This document shows, in pieces, positions 51,471 to 62,250 of a stretch of DNA of 64,000 nt. The notes under the pieces were generated by a model. The model searched no databases. It saw only the letters and a list, made by a program, of their open reading frames with translations, and had not been told where the DNA came from. This DNA comes from Narthecium ossifragum (Eukaryota; Streptophyta; Magnoliopsida; Dioscoreales; Nartheciaceae): assembly GCA_963920575.1 (NCBI GenBank), contig OY986970.1, forward strand, positions 23,009,274 to 23,073,273, in the 5' to 3' direction. The translations under genes were made by a program, and so were the position numbers. Numbering within the stretch: the stretch's first letter is position 1; every line of letters starts with the position of its first letter.

Positions 51471-52497
51471 TATATGCGTGGTTGTGTGAGTTTCTACGTG
51501 TATATAGAGCTATACTCGTATTATACACGTAATATGGCGCATGGTAAACGTGGACCTCTCTATGGGAGAGACAACCAGATTTCTCAAGCGGAGAAACCAA
51601 AAACCCTAACTTTCATTAATCATCAAAACTCCCTTTACAAACCCTAAGTCCTCCTTTTATAGATTTAAGGAAAGACCAGACCAACTCAAACATGGACTCA
51701 AACCTCATTATCCTAATCCAAGTACTAAACCCGGAATTTCAAGAGGAGAAAACCTACTAGAAATAGGAAATTTGTCAAAAATAGAAAGACTTGAACAAAC
51801 TGCATAAAAAGGAAAGTTTTTCACAAAAACTGAATTTTAAGCCAAAAGAAAAGGAATTTGGAGATCCGGAGGTCAAGGTCATGGAGAGATCTGTGATCTC
51901 CGATAATTCTTGACGGGCTCGTCGAGCCGGTCGTTTTGACTGGTCGCACGCCCTAATCGGACGTCGTGAGCGAAAGTTATGCCCATCCGACGGTCGGAGT
52001 CACCCGGAGATCTGAGTCAGACGGATGGGATCCGAATGCGTCCGGATCGCCTCGGGAGCTGCTCCGGATCGGACTCGGTCAGGTCCGGGCTTGGTCCTGC
52101 ATCATAATATACTCATGTATAGAGTTTCCACACGTGTTCCAATATACACTCGTAGTAAAAATATACTCGTACATAAATCTCTTTATATGCGTGATTGTTC
52201 CGGCTCGTCCTTCTTCTCGGCACAATCACGCATATAAACTCGCACAACCACGCATAAAAAGAGTTTATATGCGTGGTTGTGCGAGTTTATATGAGTGGTA
52301 ATGCCGAGAAGAAGGAAGAGCCAGGATAACCACACATATAAACTCACATAACCACACATATAAAGAGATTTATGTACGAGTATATTTTTACTACGGGTAT
52401 ATTGTGGAACTCGTGTAGAAACTCTATACACGAGTATATTACGTGTATAATACGAGTATAACTCTATAGACTCGTAGAAACTCACACAACCATGCAT
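51471..52497. repeat. Long fold-back palindrome, split by a solo LTR
   Basis: The left arm is 51471-51534 plus 52105-52256 and the right arm 52261-52497, meeting with only a few bases between them at about 52258. Matching inverted blocks include TGTGTGAGTTTCTACG, ATACTCGTATTATACACG, GTAGTAAAAATATACTCG, TACATAAATCTCTTTATA and CCTTCTTCTCGGCA. The right arm has one extra copy of a ~22-bp internal unit (GAGTTTATATGYGTGGTTRT). If transcribed it would form a hairpin of over 200 bp. No coding. Confidence 0.85.
51535..52104. mobile_element. 570-bp solo LTR in the left palindrome arm
   Basis: It starts TGGCGCATGGTAAACG and ends GGTCCTGCATCA, flanked by the 5-bp duplication TAATA (51530-51534 and 52105-52109). 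The palindrome arm continues across it without loss. No coding. Its family is unknown. Confidence 0.8.
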
Positions 52498-52519
52498 ACG
52501 AGTATAACTCTATACACCC

Positions 52520-52621
52520 TCCAAAGCCAACCCACTCTATGAGTTCTTCGACATCTACGATGCTTCCTCTCCTGACGACATCAACTTCGTCGACGTCGAC
52601 GCACATAGCCACTTAGAGTAA
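52520..52621 (+). other. Short orphan coding-like frame
   Basis: 33 residues reading NPLYEFFDIYDASSPDDINF and ending in TAA. The residue mix looks protein-like, but there is no start and no recognised family. It could be another piece of the broken gene next to the palindrome. Confidence 0.25.
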
Positions 52622-52860
52622 GCATCGTAAATGCCGTCGACGATGACGATGACGTCGACATTGAACTTGAGACCCATCGAAGTCTCCAACCTTTGGCACC
52701 GACGTGGGGGAAGGTGATGGGGAGGCTAGAAAAACTATACATGTTGAGGCGGAGAGAGTCCGTGGGAAGGATGAGAGGCCGAGTGGGAAGGTGAAGGAAG
52801 GAGGAAAGGTTGGGTAGAAAAAGAAAAGCAGGGGCTTAAGGGAGGAGAGGGCTGGTGAGG

Positions 52861-52989
52861 GTCGACGACAGCCAGCTCATCGAGGAGCATCGAGGGATGG
52901 GAGGTCGACCCAGCTCACTGCGGAGCGTCTAGGAGGGATGGGAAGTCGACAGTGGCCAGCTCACCGCGGAGCGTCAAGGAGGGATAGGA
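52861..52989. repeat. Minisatellite, three units of 41-45 bp
   Basis: Each unit starts GTCGAC and contains CCAGCTCA and GAGGGATGGGA. The units begin at 52861, 52904 and 52945. Confidence 0.85.
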
Positions 52990-53056
52990 GCACCGAGCAT
53001 TGGGCATTGCATGACATATATTATAAAATAACCACTCCAATGCCCGCCACTCCCAC

Positions 53057-53490
53057 GATGGAAAGCACCTTAACAGCGCATGGAAAGCACCTTAACAGTG
53101 CATAAAAACAACAAAAGGTGCGCATGAAAACACCTTAATTCCTCACGGTGGAAAACACCTTAACAGCGCATAAAAATAACAAAAAGTGCGCATAAAAACA
53201 CCTTAACTGCTTATGATGGAAAACACCTTAATAACGCATAAAAACAACAAAAAATACGCATAAACAACACCTTAACAACGCATAAAAAACACCTTAACAA
53301 CGCATAAAAACAACAAAAAGTACGCATAAAAATACCTTAACTGCTCACGATGGAAAACACCTTAACATCGCATGGAAAACACCTTAAAAGCGCATAAAAA
53401 CAACAAAAGGTACGCATAAAAACACTTTAACTGCTCACGATGGACAACACTATAACAGCGCATAAAAACAACAAAATGTACGCATAAAAA
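53057..53490. repeat. Minisatellite, about five units of 70-120 bp
   Basis: Units built from GATGGAAAACACCTTAAC, GCGCATAAAAACAACAAAA and GTACGCATAAAAACACC, with unit starts near 53057, 53148, 53216, 53350 and 53441. Unit length varies because sub-blocks are themselves duplicated. Confidence 0.9.
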
Positions 53491-53699
53491 CGTTTGCTAA
53501 TGTCCTACGAAAACAATACTCCGCGGTCACTTTCATCACCTACTAGTCTGTCGTAGCCACTGTCATCACCACCAACGGAGAAATGATAAATACCCAATCT
53601 AGGATTAACCACAAAAGTTATAACCACAAAAGAAACCATCCTTAAAAATGATAAAGAATCATTATACATACTAGGGAGAATGAACGAGGAAGCGGCCAC

Positions 53700-53972
53700 G
53701 TGTTAGGGTTCTCGAAGAAGACGGCGAATGATCGTCGAAGGAAGATGACGGCAACTAAAGCTGCTCACCGTGCGTTAGATCGTCGCAGGAAGACGACGAC
53801 AACTAAAGATGCTCGCGTACGCAGTGGATCGTCAGATGAAAACAAGACGATGGCAACTAAAGATGCTCGTGTGTGTGGTGGATCATCGGAGGAAGATGAG
53901 ACGACAGCAACTAAAGATGCTCGCACGTGTGGTGGATCATCGGAGAAAGACGAGATTACGGCAACTAAATAG
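53700..53972 (+). repeat. 54-bp minisatellite that is open in frame
   Basis: About four units of 18 codons, with consensus ATKDARVCGGSSEEDETT, form one open frame of 90 residues starting MLGFSKKTANDRRRK. The repeat keeps its frame in every unit. The product would be charged and low in hydrophobic residues. No family recognised, and expression is unproven. It may simply be a minisatellite whose unit is a multiple of three. Confidence 0.6.
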
Positions 53973-54435
53973 CATCAGCATATAAGGGCATTTTTGACTT
54001 TTAGATCATTAATACGCGACAGTTAATACCGTGATGGGGTTTTCACCTTAAAAACTAAGCTAATGGGGTTTTTTATAATAATTTTTGTTAAACTGGTGTT
54101 ATCACCAATTACCCGATTTTTTTATTATTTAGGGTCCCTTAAATAAGCCACCAATTAATCAGACCAATACTATCCAAAGTCGTCAAGTCCGAGTCCAATT
54201 AAGCTTGGTTCGACTTGGCCCAAAGTGTTTTCGGTTCGATCCGTTTCTAAGACCATAATATTGCCGGGCCCTTCTAAACTCGAAACCCACCTTATTTTCC
54301 TCTTCACGCCTCGCTCTCGCCGTTTCGCCGCCGGCGGCCACTGACGGCGACGGCTATCCGTACGCTTTCTCCGTAATATCACACCCCAAAACAAACGTAC
54401 TAGTCGGACCCAACATCAGAGCTCGAGGAGCAGGG
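53973..54435 (+). promoter_or_regulatory. Cyclin H upstream region
   Basis: It probably holds the promoter and 5' untranslated region of cyclin H. GGCCCA (54218) is a site II-type motif (TGGGCC inverted), common in promoters of housekeeping and cell-cycle genes. GC-rich leader sequence follows at 54300-54435. The transcription start is not defined. Confidence 0.45.
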
Positions 54436-57400
54436 ATGGCGGATTTCCTGACTTCCACTCATCGTTCGAAGTGGATCTTAACCCCCCAAGACCTGGTAAT
54501 CACATCAATATCCTAGCATTCCCTTCTTTACCCTGTTGATTGATGGGGTATCATCGAAAGGATCAGAAAGAAGATGCGATTTTTCCTACTGGATGGACTC
54601 TCCTTGGTATCATCTTTTCAAGTTTTGCTTATTTCTCTTGGGTTTTTCTGCCTTTTAATTCACTTCGGATTCAGAAATACGGAGACTTTTGTAAACTGCG
54701 AGCTCCTTTGGTTGTCGATGGTTTTAGTGTTTGTGAGATATGTATATATTTCGTGAACTAAACTTGATGAGTTTTAAAACTTTTCAATGTTAATATCTCT
54801 ATATTATATAAATTTGTTTATCTATGTAGTTATAGTAATATTCGTATCATACGTATTATCGGCGTTCATATGCTTGCGTAGTGATGAAGTGTGGAATATC
54901 GGCACTTAATTTCTGAACCCTCTTCTCTTTTTTTTGTTTAGTTTGAGAAGCATGAGGCTGCAAATCAGAGGGCTATCAGAATGCTCGACCAGGTGTGGTT
55001 TGAAAAATTACTTTTTTTCATTGTATGACTTGATTGAAGAGTGCTGTTTTATGTTTTTATCATTGTTTTAGGGGGTTTCTAGTCTTGAATGCTTCTTACG
55101 AAACACCACATTCTCATTCTAGCTTCAAAATCATCTCTTTTGAGTACAAATTCAGCTGCATGCATTGACAGTGACATCTGAAGTGAAGCTACTATTTACC
55201 ACGTTCTAGCTATGTCATCTTACCATGTTGGTGACAATTATGAAAGATCTTTTAAGTTCTTGAAAATGTCATAGGAAATTGGTGGGTCAGATGATGGTGA
55301 TTTTGTGACCTAAAAATCCAAACTTCGAAGATACAGATAACTGAAGGATAAGCATTGCTACTAAAACCAAATATAAGTTACTAGAAAAGGGAGTCTGAAA
55401 GGGGTGTTAAGGTGACTCATGAGGTATTTTGGTTCGTTACCTAGTCCTTTTGTCAGTCTTTCACCTCGACTTCTTGTGGACTGTTATCTATCCAGGAGAA
55501 TGCATCTGTAACAGATAACTGTCTAAGAACCCTGAGTTGAGTATATTACGGTACTCCATTCTAGGGATGAGATGCCACTCAGTCTATCTTCACATTGTAT
55601 GTCCTGGTGTACTTGTCTATTCGATGAAGGTTTCCCCTAAGATGTTCCCTCGCCATTCTAGATGTTGATGCAGGTACTTTTCAATGTTTTTGCTTCTCTT
55701 TTGGTCTATAGGGATTCCCACATGCTATCTTCTACACATGGCAATTCATTTCCTGACATGCGTGTCTTGTCTTTACATGTGGATCAGTTCAATGTCTCAT
55801 TGTGTTGAGAAGTTCTATATAACATGCCTATCAATCTCATCTGTTGTTTACCTTTTTACTAATGCAGTATGGAACTACACATATGCAAGTAGATATTGAT
55901 GGGTCAATATCCTTCCCTGAACCTGTTTATGACCGAAGTAATGGTAATTGTTCATGCTTTCTGCACTTTCTGTTTTAATCAGCCTCTAACGATTTGCTTA
56001 GTTTCCATTCTGATTTTTATGTTCTATTCATCTCTGTTATGCTCTATGTTTATCTCTGTTTTGTTGGTGTAACTTCATCCTTGGTTTAATCTGTGCTTGC
56101 AAAACTTTTAGGTGAACGCCATTTCGTTCCAAAACCACTTAATTGTGAAGAGGAGCAACTTATGCAGGTATTTTATGAACAAAAGATTCAAGAAGTCTGT
56201 GGAGCATTTAGATTTCCTCACAAAATTCAGGTAATATAAATCTAGTTGCTATGGAATGTGGGTTTTATATCTGCACTCACATAACATTTCTGAAAAATCG
56301 CATGCTCTACTTTGCAGGCGACAGCTATTATATACTTTAAAAGGTTTTATTTGCAGTGGTCTGTTATGGAGCATCACCCAAAACATATAATGTGAGTTCA
56401 AATATTTATATCACTATTCATTTCAATAAGAATATTGAGTTAAATGTACATGTTTTTGCAAACATGTGCAGTCTTATTAGACTAGTTTTAGGCTTGCTGG
56501 AGCAGACTAACGAGTTAATTCAGATGCATTGTTGCATGTATTTGTGTCGCATGGCACTTCAAGGCTCTAGTTTTATGGTTGTGCACTTGCAGCCTATGCC
56601 TTCCCCCATATACTATAAGCCTTCTGCCCCCTAATTAGCCACCTCATCTCCCTATGATCTTTCTCCATAGTATTCTCTACCTGAGTCTGGTTCTAGTACT
56701 TATCATTGAGTCATGAACTAGCAGTAACTTTGACCTGGAATTAATGTGAAATTTTCTCTTATTTTTGCAGGCTAACTTGCATATATGCTTCCTGCAAGGT
56801 TGAGGAAAATCATGTATCAGCTGAGGAACTTGGTAAGGGAATCCAACAGGATCATCAGATGATTCTCAATAATGAGATGGTTGTTCTTCAGGTGCATAAA
56901 TGTTGAAGTTTTTTTAATTGATGTTTTCCACCTTTTTGAATTCCTACCTAGGATATGTTGCCAACTGGATGCTTATTTTCCCTAATGATTTATGTTTTTC
57001 AGAGCTTGGGATTTGATCTTATTGTTTATGCGCCTTATAGACCGGTCGAAGGCCTTGTTGATGACATGGAGGTACATTTTGTTTTTGTTATAAGATGAAC
57101 TTATATCATGCCATTAGTTAAAGGAGATTGGATTCTTGTTTGAGACAATCTTCAAGAGCTAGAAATTAATGCATCTTCTTGTATCAACTGTAATGATTTT
57201 TTATTCATCTTTTTGGTTTTGTTTTCAGGAGTTTTGCCACTCGACAAATGAAGTCAATCAGAAGTTTAAGGTACTTGTCCTCAATGTGTAATTTTCATAC
57301 ACGCTTTGCATTTTGAAGACCTATTAAGAAGTCTGCACTGTTCCAAAGGCCAAACCTGCTCATTTGCTGTCCCCCAGCTAAGTAAACAGATCAGAAGAGA

Positions 57401-60400
57401 TTGAGAATACAAAACTATTCTGTGCCCATCACAAGAAGTTCATGAAAAATTTGTTGGTTGAACTAATTATTGAACAACCATTATGCTTTCTCATAAGTAA
57501 CATCTATTATTTAGGCCCTTGACTTCTATAACGAACAATTATACATAACTAATAAATTTGGACAAAGCTTGTAAATTTTCGTGTATTTTAAGAACAGTTG
57601 GAGAGTACTGGAGTTCACTCTCCATAATGAATTTAGGATAATTTAACACTGTTAGGTTCTTCAAAACATACTATATCCTAAAAGTCTGTGCAACAATATA
57701 GTAATAGCAAATGTAATGTTGGTTACGTTATTTACAAAATTTATATTTTTCAAAATACATGCCACAGCACTCACGTCAAAGACTTTTTTTGGCGTGTTTA
57801 ATTTTTTCTGGCTTTTAACTTATTTTTATTTTCTCGAGTTTGGATTCATTTAGTACAACACTTCAAGATGAAGCTGAAACTGAAAAGCTGCAAAATCAAA
57901 AGTCTATTTGGAAGGCTGAAGTTTGTATGCTATATTTCTATATGCAGCACTAAAAGTAAAAATTTGCTGTATATGTCATGTACTTTTACTATCTTTTCTT
58001 CATTATAGAATCTGAGACAAACTGCTGAGTTGGAGATTGATAAGACTATGTTGACTGATGCACCTCTTCTTTATCCCCCTGGGCAGGTAATTTTCCCTAT
58101 CTGGATTCAGGCACAGAACTTTAGTTTTGCATTCCAACCTCTATTGCTGATTGATTGTACCTTGGAGCTTGAGAAATAATTGGTTTGTTATAGCAGTTGA
58201 TGGAACTCCTTACTTTCAATTAAAAGATCATGTGTTCCATCAAGTTGTTCTTAATCTGAGGATGTTTGGAGCCATGGCACTTCATTTATGGATTCTTTTT
58301 CCTTCTATTTTGATCACAGATAAATGTATGCTGATATGCTCCTTAGTTTGAAATGCATTGTCCCTTTACAGAATACATAGATACATGCTTATTTCTAGGA
58401 ATTTGTTGTTGTCCAAGCTGTGGGAAGATTTTTGAAATGTGGTACATGCAAAAGGTTGCAGATTAGAATCATAAAGAAGATTTAGGAGTATTTTGCTGGT
58501 ATTGTGGATGCATGTCTATTCTATTGCAGTATGACCACTGTGGCTCCTCGTGATTCTTGGGTGGAGTTGCGATTCTTCCCACAACTGCCCTATGATTCTT
58601 CGTGTTCCTAAAATGCCAATCTGGTGTTGGCTTCTCCAGTCTGACCCTGCTCATGGATTTTTTCTAACGCAGGAAGCAAGTAGCTTGACCTAGATCAGCT
58701 ATCAGATTTTTTTTGGTATCCTTAACTTTTAGATTCTGTCTCACGTGAGGGAGACATCATTTCTTTCCTCGAATATGCAGCACATGCAAAACAGTAGTAA
58801 CTGAAATGATAAGAGTTTAGTATGCTGGATTTGCACTGCTTCAATTGCAAATAATGTAAATCAAGTTCATGGCAGCATCAATTGTTGCTGCTCATTGTTA
58901 TTTGGTTTTTCAAGTTTCCAGTTCTCACAATAGTGATTATCTCATGATTGTAGCATTTGTTGTGCAGATGGCATTATGTGCCTTGCGCAGGTCAAATGAG
59001 GTACACAGAGTTCTCAATTTTGAAAGGTTTCTGAACTTTTCTATAGACATTCCTATGACAGTATCTACCATTTTCATTTTTACACTTTTGAGAGTGCTAA
59101 TCTCGTTTTCATACAAACCTTTTCAGGTACTTGGAGAGTGTATTATCTCGAAAACGCTCTGCTCATGCTATATCACAATTCGTTGATACTCTGAATGCTA
59201 TTGATAATTTGGTAATTGTCTGCTCTATCTTAATTTATTGTATTAATATTTTGAATTCTATTCCGTTAATTGAATTTGACTCCTCCGCTTTAGTTTAATT
59301 GAGTACATATGCGTACATTCTCTTAAATGATCTGCATCAATTATGGTGGTAAGAGGTTCTTTTAGGTACCAGGAAACAACCAAATGTATTGCTCAAGTTC
59401 ACAGCTCACTATATCTGTGAAATTAAATCTCCTTGGACAGATATAGAGAGCCAACAAACTACTGAAGTAGTGTAATGAGGGGAGTTATCTCTTAGAAGCG
59501 ACCCTTCTTCCATCTGTCCTGGAAGCTGGAAGCTGGAAGCCTGAAGTTATCTTGCATGAAAAGAATCCTCCATTAAGCTGTGTTAACTACCAAGCAGTTG
59601 TGATTGGTAGATTACCATGGAAAAAGTGCAAGAAGATGACAACAGCTGATTATGCTCTTTTGAAGTTGGTCACTTGGTTCCATAGAATTTTTTGGGAAAC
59701 AAAGGAGGCTGAAGTTGCTGAACATAAGGATGTAGTTATAGGTTTACTTGCAGAGAACTTCTGAGAGAGTGAGAAGGATGGGTCTGTGTCCCACAATGTG
59801 GTAAAGAGAGAGAGCCTGTAGCAAGCATATGCACTTAGTAGCATTTCATTATCCAAATTTTCCAGAAAGCTTAGTATGTGCTTCTGTCTAACATAATTTT
59901 GAAATTTAGGTTATGAAGAAAAAGAGAAATAATTGTATGGATCAATTTATTCAAATCCATGTATTGGTAAAAATAGTTAAGAAAATGAGCTTCAGTAAGT
60001 CTCGAAGCATTCAAATAGGGACTCGAGCAGTGGCACCTAATCTTGAATTTCAAAAATTGAAAACATGGACAGATGGTCTAGGAAGTTCTAATCTGGTTGC
60101 AAAAGTCATTGATCTAGTATTTATTGACACCAATTTCCTCGTTCCTAGAAAGCTATGGAACTGTGTTCATCTTCTATGTTTTTGTGAAAATATATTCAAA
60201 CTGCGGAATGATTAATAGCTTATCCTGTTATCTTGGAAAATATTCACGTGGGTGGGATGTGAAGGAAAAAACACACATGAACTTTGGTCATCTTCGTATG
60301 CATGTCCTGTTTAGTGCTTAAGTCAAGAGGGAAATATACCTTTTAGTTTGGGATTTGTCAGAATGCTATAGATATATTCCAGCATCTGGCTCGCTCTTTC

Positions 60401-60972
60401 ATTCCCCACCATCCACGGTATCAGAACTGTTCTTTTACCTTTTCTGTTTGTCTAGCCTTTTTCCCTCTGGGAAACTCCTGTGAATTCTCTATGATTCTAA
60501 GAAATTCAACTGTGACACCATCAAGGTCCATTTTCATTTTTGCAGTGATAAAGGATCATTCTTATTCATGTAACATTGCTTATCTTTTTGTTTACTAGGT
60601 TGCAAAACTTAAGATCCCGACAGCAAAGGACATGAGGCACATTGACCGAAAGCTGAAGAATTGTTGGGATCCAACTTCACAAGACGAGTAATTCCCCGGC
60701 CGGCCTATTGTAAACAAATTTCTTTCTTTTTCATCTTGCCTTCTTGACATTAAATTCTTTTGTTGACGTGTATTTCAGCAATAAGAAGCGGGATAAAAAG
60801 TCGAAGCACAAATCCAAAAGAACAGCTAGTGAGATGCTAGGAGTGACTGGAGAGTGTATGTTGCCCTGTTCTTGGCTTCTCCGATCTTAACTCTGTTGTT
60901 TTGATCTGTTTACCTTTTTTTTTTCCTTTTGTGTCTCAGTTTTTAACATTTGCTTGTTTGAGCCTTGCAGGA
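54436..60972 (+). CDS. CYCH: Cyclin H, regulatory subunit of CDK-activating kinase
   Basis: Exons: 54436-54495, 54942-54992, 55868-55943, 56112-56230, 56318-56391, 56771-56891, 57003-57071, 57229-57270, 58009-58086, 58968-59026, 59127-59211, 60599-60687, 60779-60855 and 60971-60972. All introns are GT-AG with matching phases; the product is 333 residues, the usual cyclin H size. Cyclin H activates CDKD kinases that phosphorylate cell-cycle CDKs and the RNA polymerase II tail within TFIIH, in the nucleus. The start [17 protein letters not shown], the cyclin box (residues ~75-170: [37 protein letters not shown]), the second fold (~175-285: [38 protein letters not shown]) and the basic tail [13 protein letters not shown] (nuclear signal) all fit. 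The stop TGA is split by the last intron. If that intron is retained, the frame adds [11 protein letters not shown]. Confidence 0.95.
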
Positions 60973-61080
60973 AAATCCCATGAGAGCTATGAAAGGAATT
61001 TTCTGATGGGTCATCAGATGCATGTGCGGTGATCATCTAAGCTATGTATCAGTTTGTTGGCGACAACAAATTTGCATGAG

Positions 61081-61584
61081 AAAAAATTTGTTACATTGTT
61101 AAGTGTCTTTATTTATAGAAGAAAACTTTTTTTTTCTTTTTTGCTGTAGTAACATTGGAAGTGCGAGAAATTTACATATTAAATTCACTTTAATTTTGAT
61201 TTTCCAACTTATGGCTATTTTGTGTTTTCGTTAGGAAGTAGTAGGCCTTTTGGTCACGGATCCTTACTTTTATAAGCAGGAATTTCCGACTAACAAATAA
61301 AGATTTCACATGCAGATCGCCTGTCCGGTAATGAAAACTAAAAATGATCCTCTATTGTAAAACCAAAATTAAAGCGAATTTAATATGCAAATTATTCATA
61401 AATGTCCTCTGTTGGCCTTGCATAGCCACTTAAACAAGTTAATTATCAATCAAAGTACTTTTTCGCAGGTACACAAATCACTTCAGTGGTTCTGTGGTCG
61501 TATTCTTCGTTTCTATAGGGTTGGGGTTGGTCGGCAAATATCCGAGACCACCAATTTGTTCGAGAAAAGGTGCACGGATTATGG
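61081..61584. other. Downstream of cyclin H
   Basis: The cyclin H 3' untranslated region presumably ends near 61080-61150 in a T-rich stretch. No other gene is seen before the LINE target site. Confidence 0.4.
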
Positions 61585-61598
61585 CATTGGATGATGCC

Positions 61599-62236
61599 CG
61601 GCAATATCTTGATCTTTTGACGGACGCTTCTTTTCTTAATGAAATTGCCGGTCTCGGAGCTTGTTGTGTTTTTGGAGCTTCTTGAGGTATTCTTTGGTGT
61701 TGGAATGGCTCTTGTGGGGCCAGATCTGTTGTTGACTATTGATGAGGCGATCAAGAAAGCTTTAACAAGAAAGATGATGGACATCCAGACGATCGGTTAT
61801 TTGAATGACACCATGGTGTGACTGTCATCGCTGCAATTAGTTCTCAAGTCAATCTGGTGGTCTAGTAGCATGGCACGTAGCTCGAGCTTCACTCACATTC
61901 ATCACGAGGCAAACATGGTGGCAGACCGGATAGCCTTTCGAGCGCGCTTGGGTCTTCAACCAGGAATTAGGCATTGATTGCTCCTTGTCTATGTCCAAAC
62001 TCTGTTTTCTCTGTTTTTTCCCTTGTTCTGTTTTGATCTTTCTTCCTTTTGATTCTGTTCTCAACCCCTTGGGCTTATCTAATGCGCGCTTGGGTCTTCA
62101 ACCAGGAATTAGGCATTGATTGCTCCTTGTCTATGTCCAAACTCTGTTTTCTCTGTTTTTTCCCTTGTTCTGTTTTGATCTTTCTTCCTTTTGATTCTGT
62201 TCTCAACCCCTTGGGCTTATCTAATCAAAAAAATGA
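61599..62236 (+). mobile_element. 5'-truncated LINE 3' end
   Basis: Flanked by a 14-bp direct repeat CATTGGATGATGCC/CATCGGATGATGCC (61585-61598 and 62237-62250) and ending in CTTATCTAATC plus an A tail. The plus strand near 61885-61970 reads SFTHIHHEANMVADRIAF, the typical end of the RNase H domain of plant LINEs (HxxREAN-x-VAD form). The rest of the coding is decayed. The terminal 142 bp is present twice. Confidence 0.7.
61942..62225. repeat. Perfect 142-bp tandem duplication in the LINE tail
   Basis: Units 61942-62083 and 62084-62225 begin GCGCGCTTGGGTCTTCAACC and look identical by eye. The second is followed by the A tail. Confidence 0.95.
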
Positions 62237-62250
62237 CATCGGATGATGCC

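Noticed and set aside
53057..53490. CRISPR-like regular repeats
   Set aside because: The units are contiguous tandem copies without unique spacers, in a plant genome; it is a minisatellite.
59552..59764. A 70-codon plus-strand frame in cyclin H intron 11
   Set aside because: No family match, no splice support, and cyclin H exons 11 and 12 join in phase without it.
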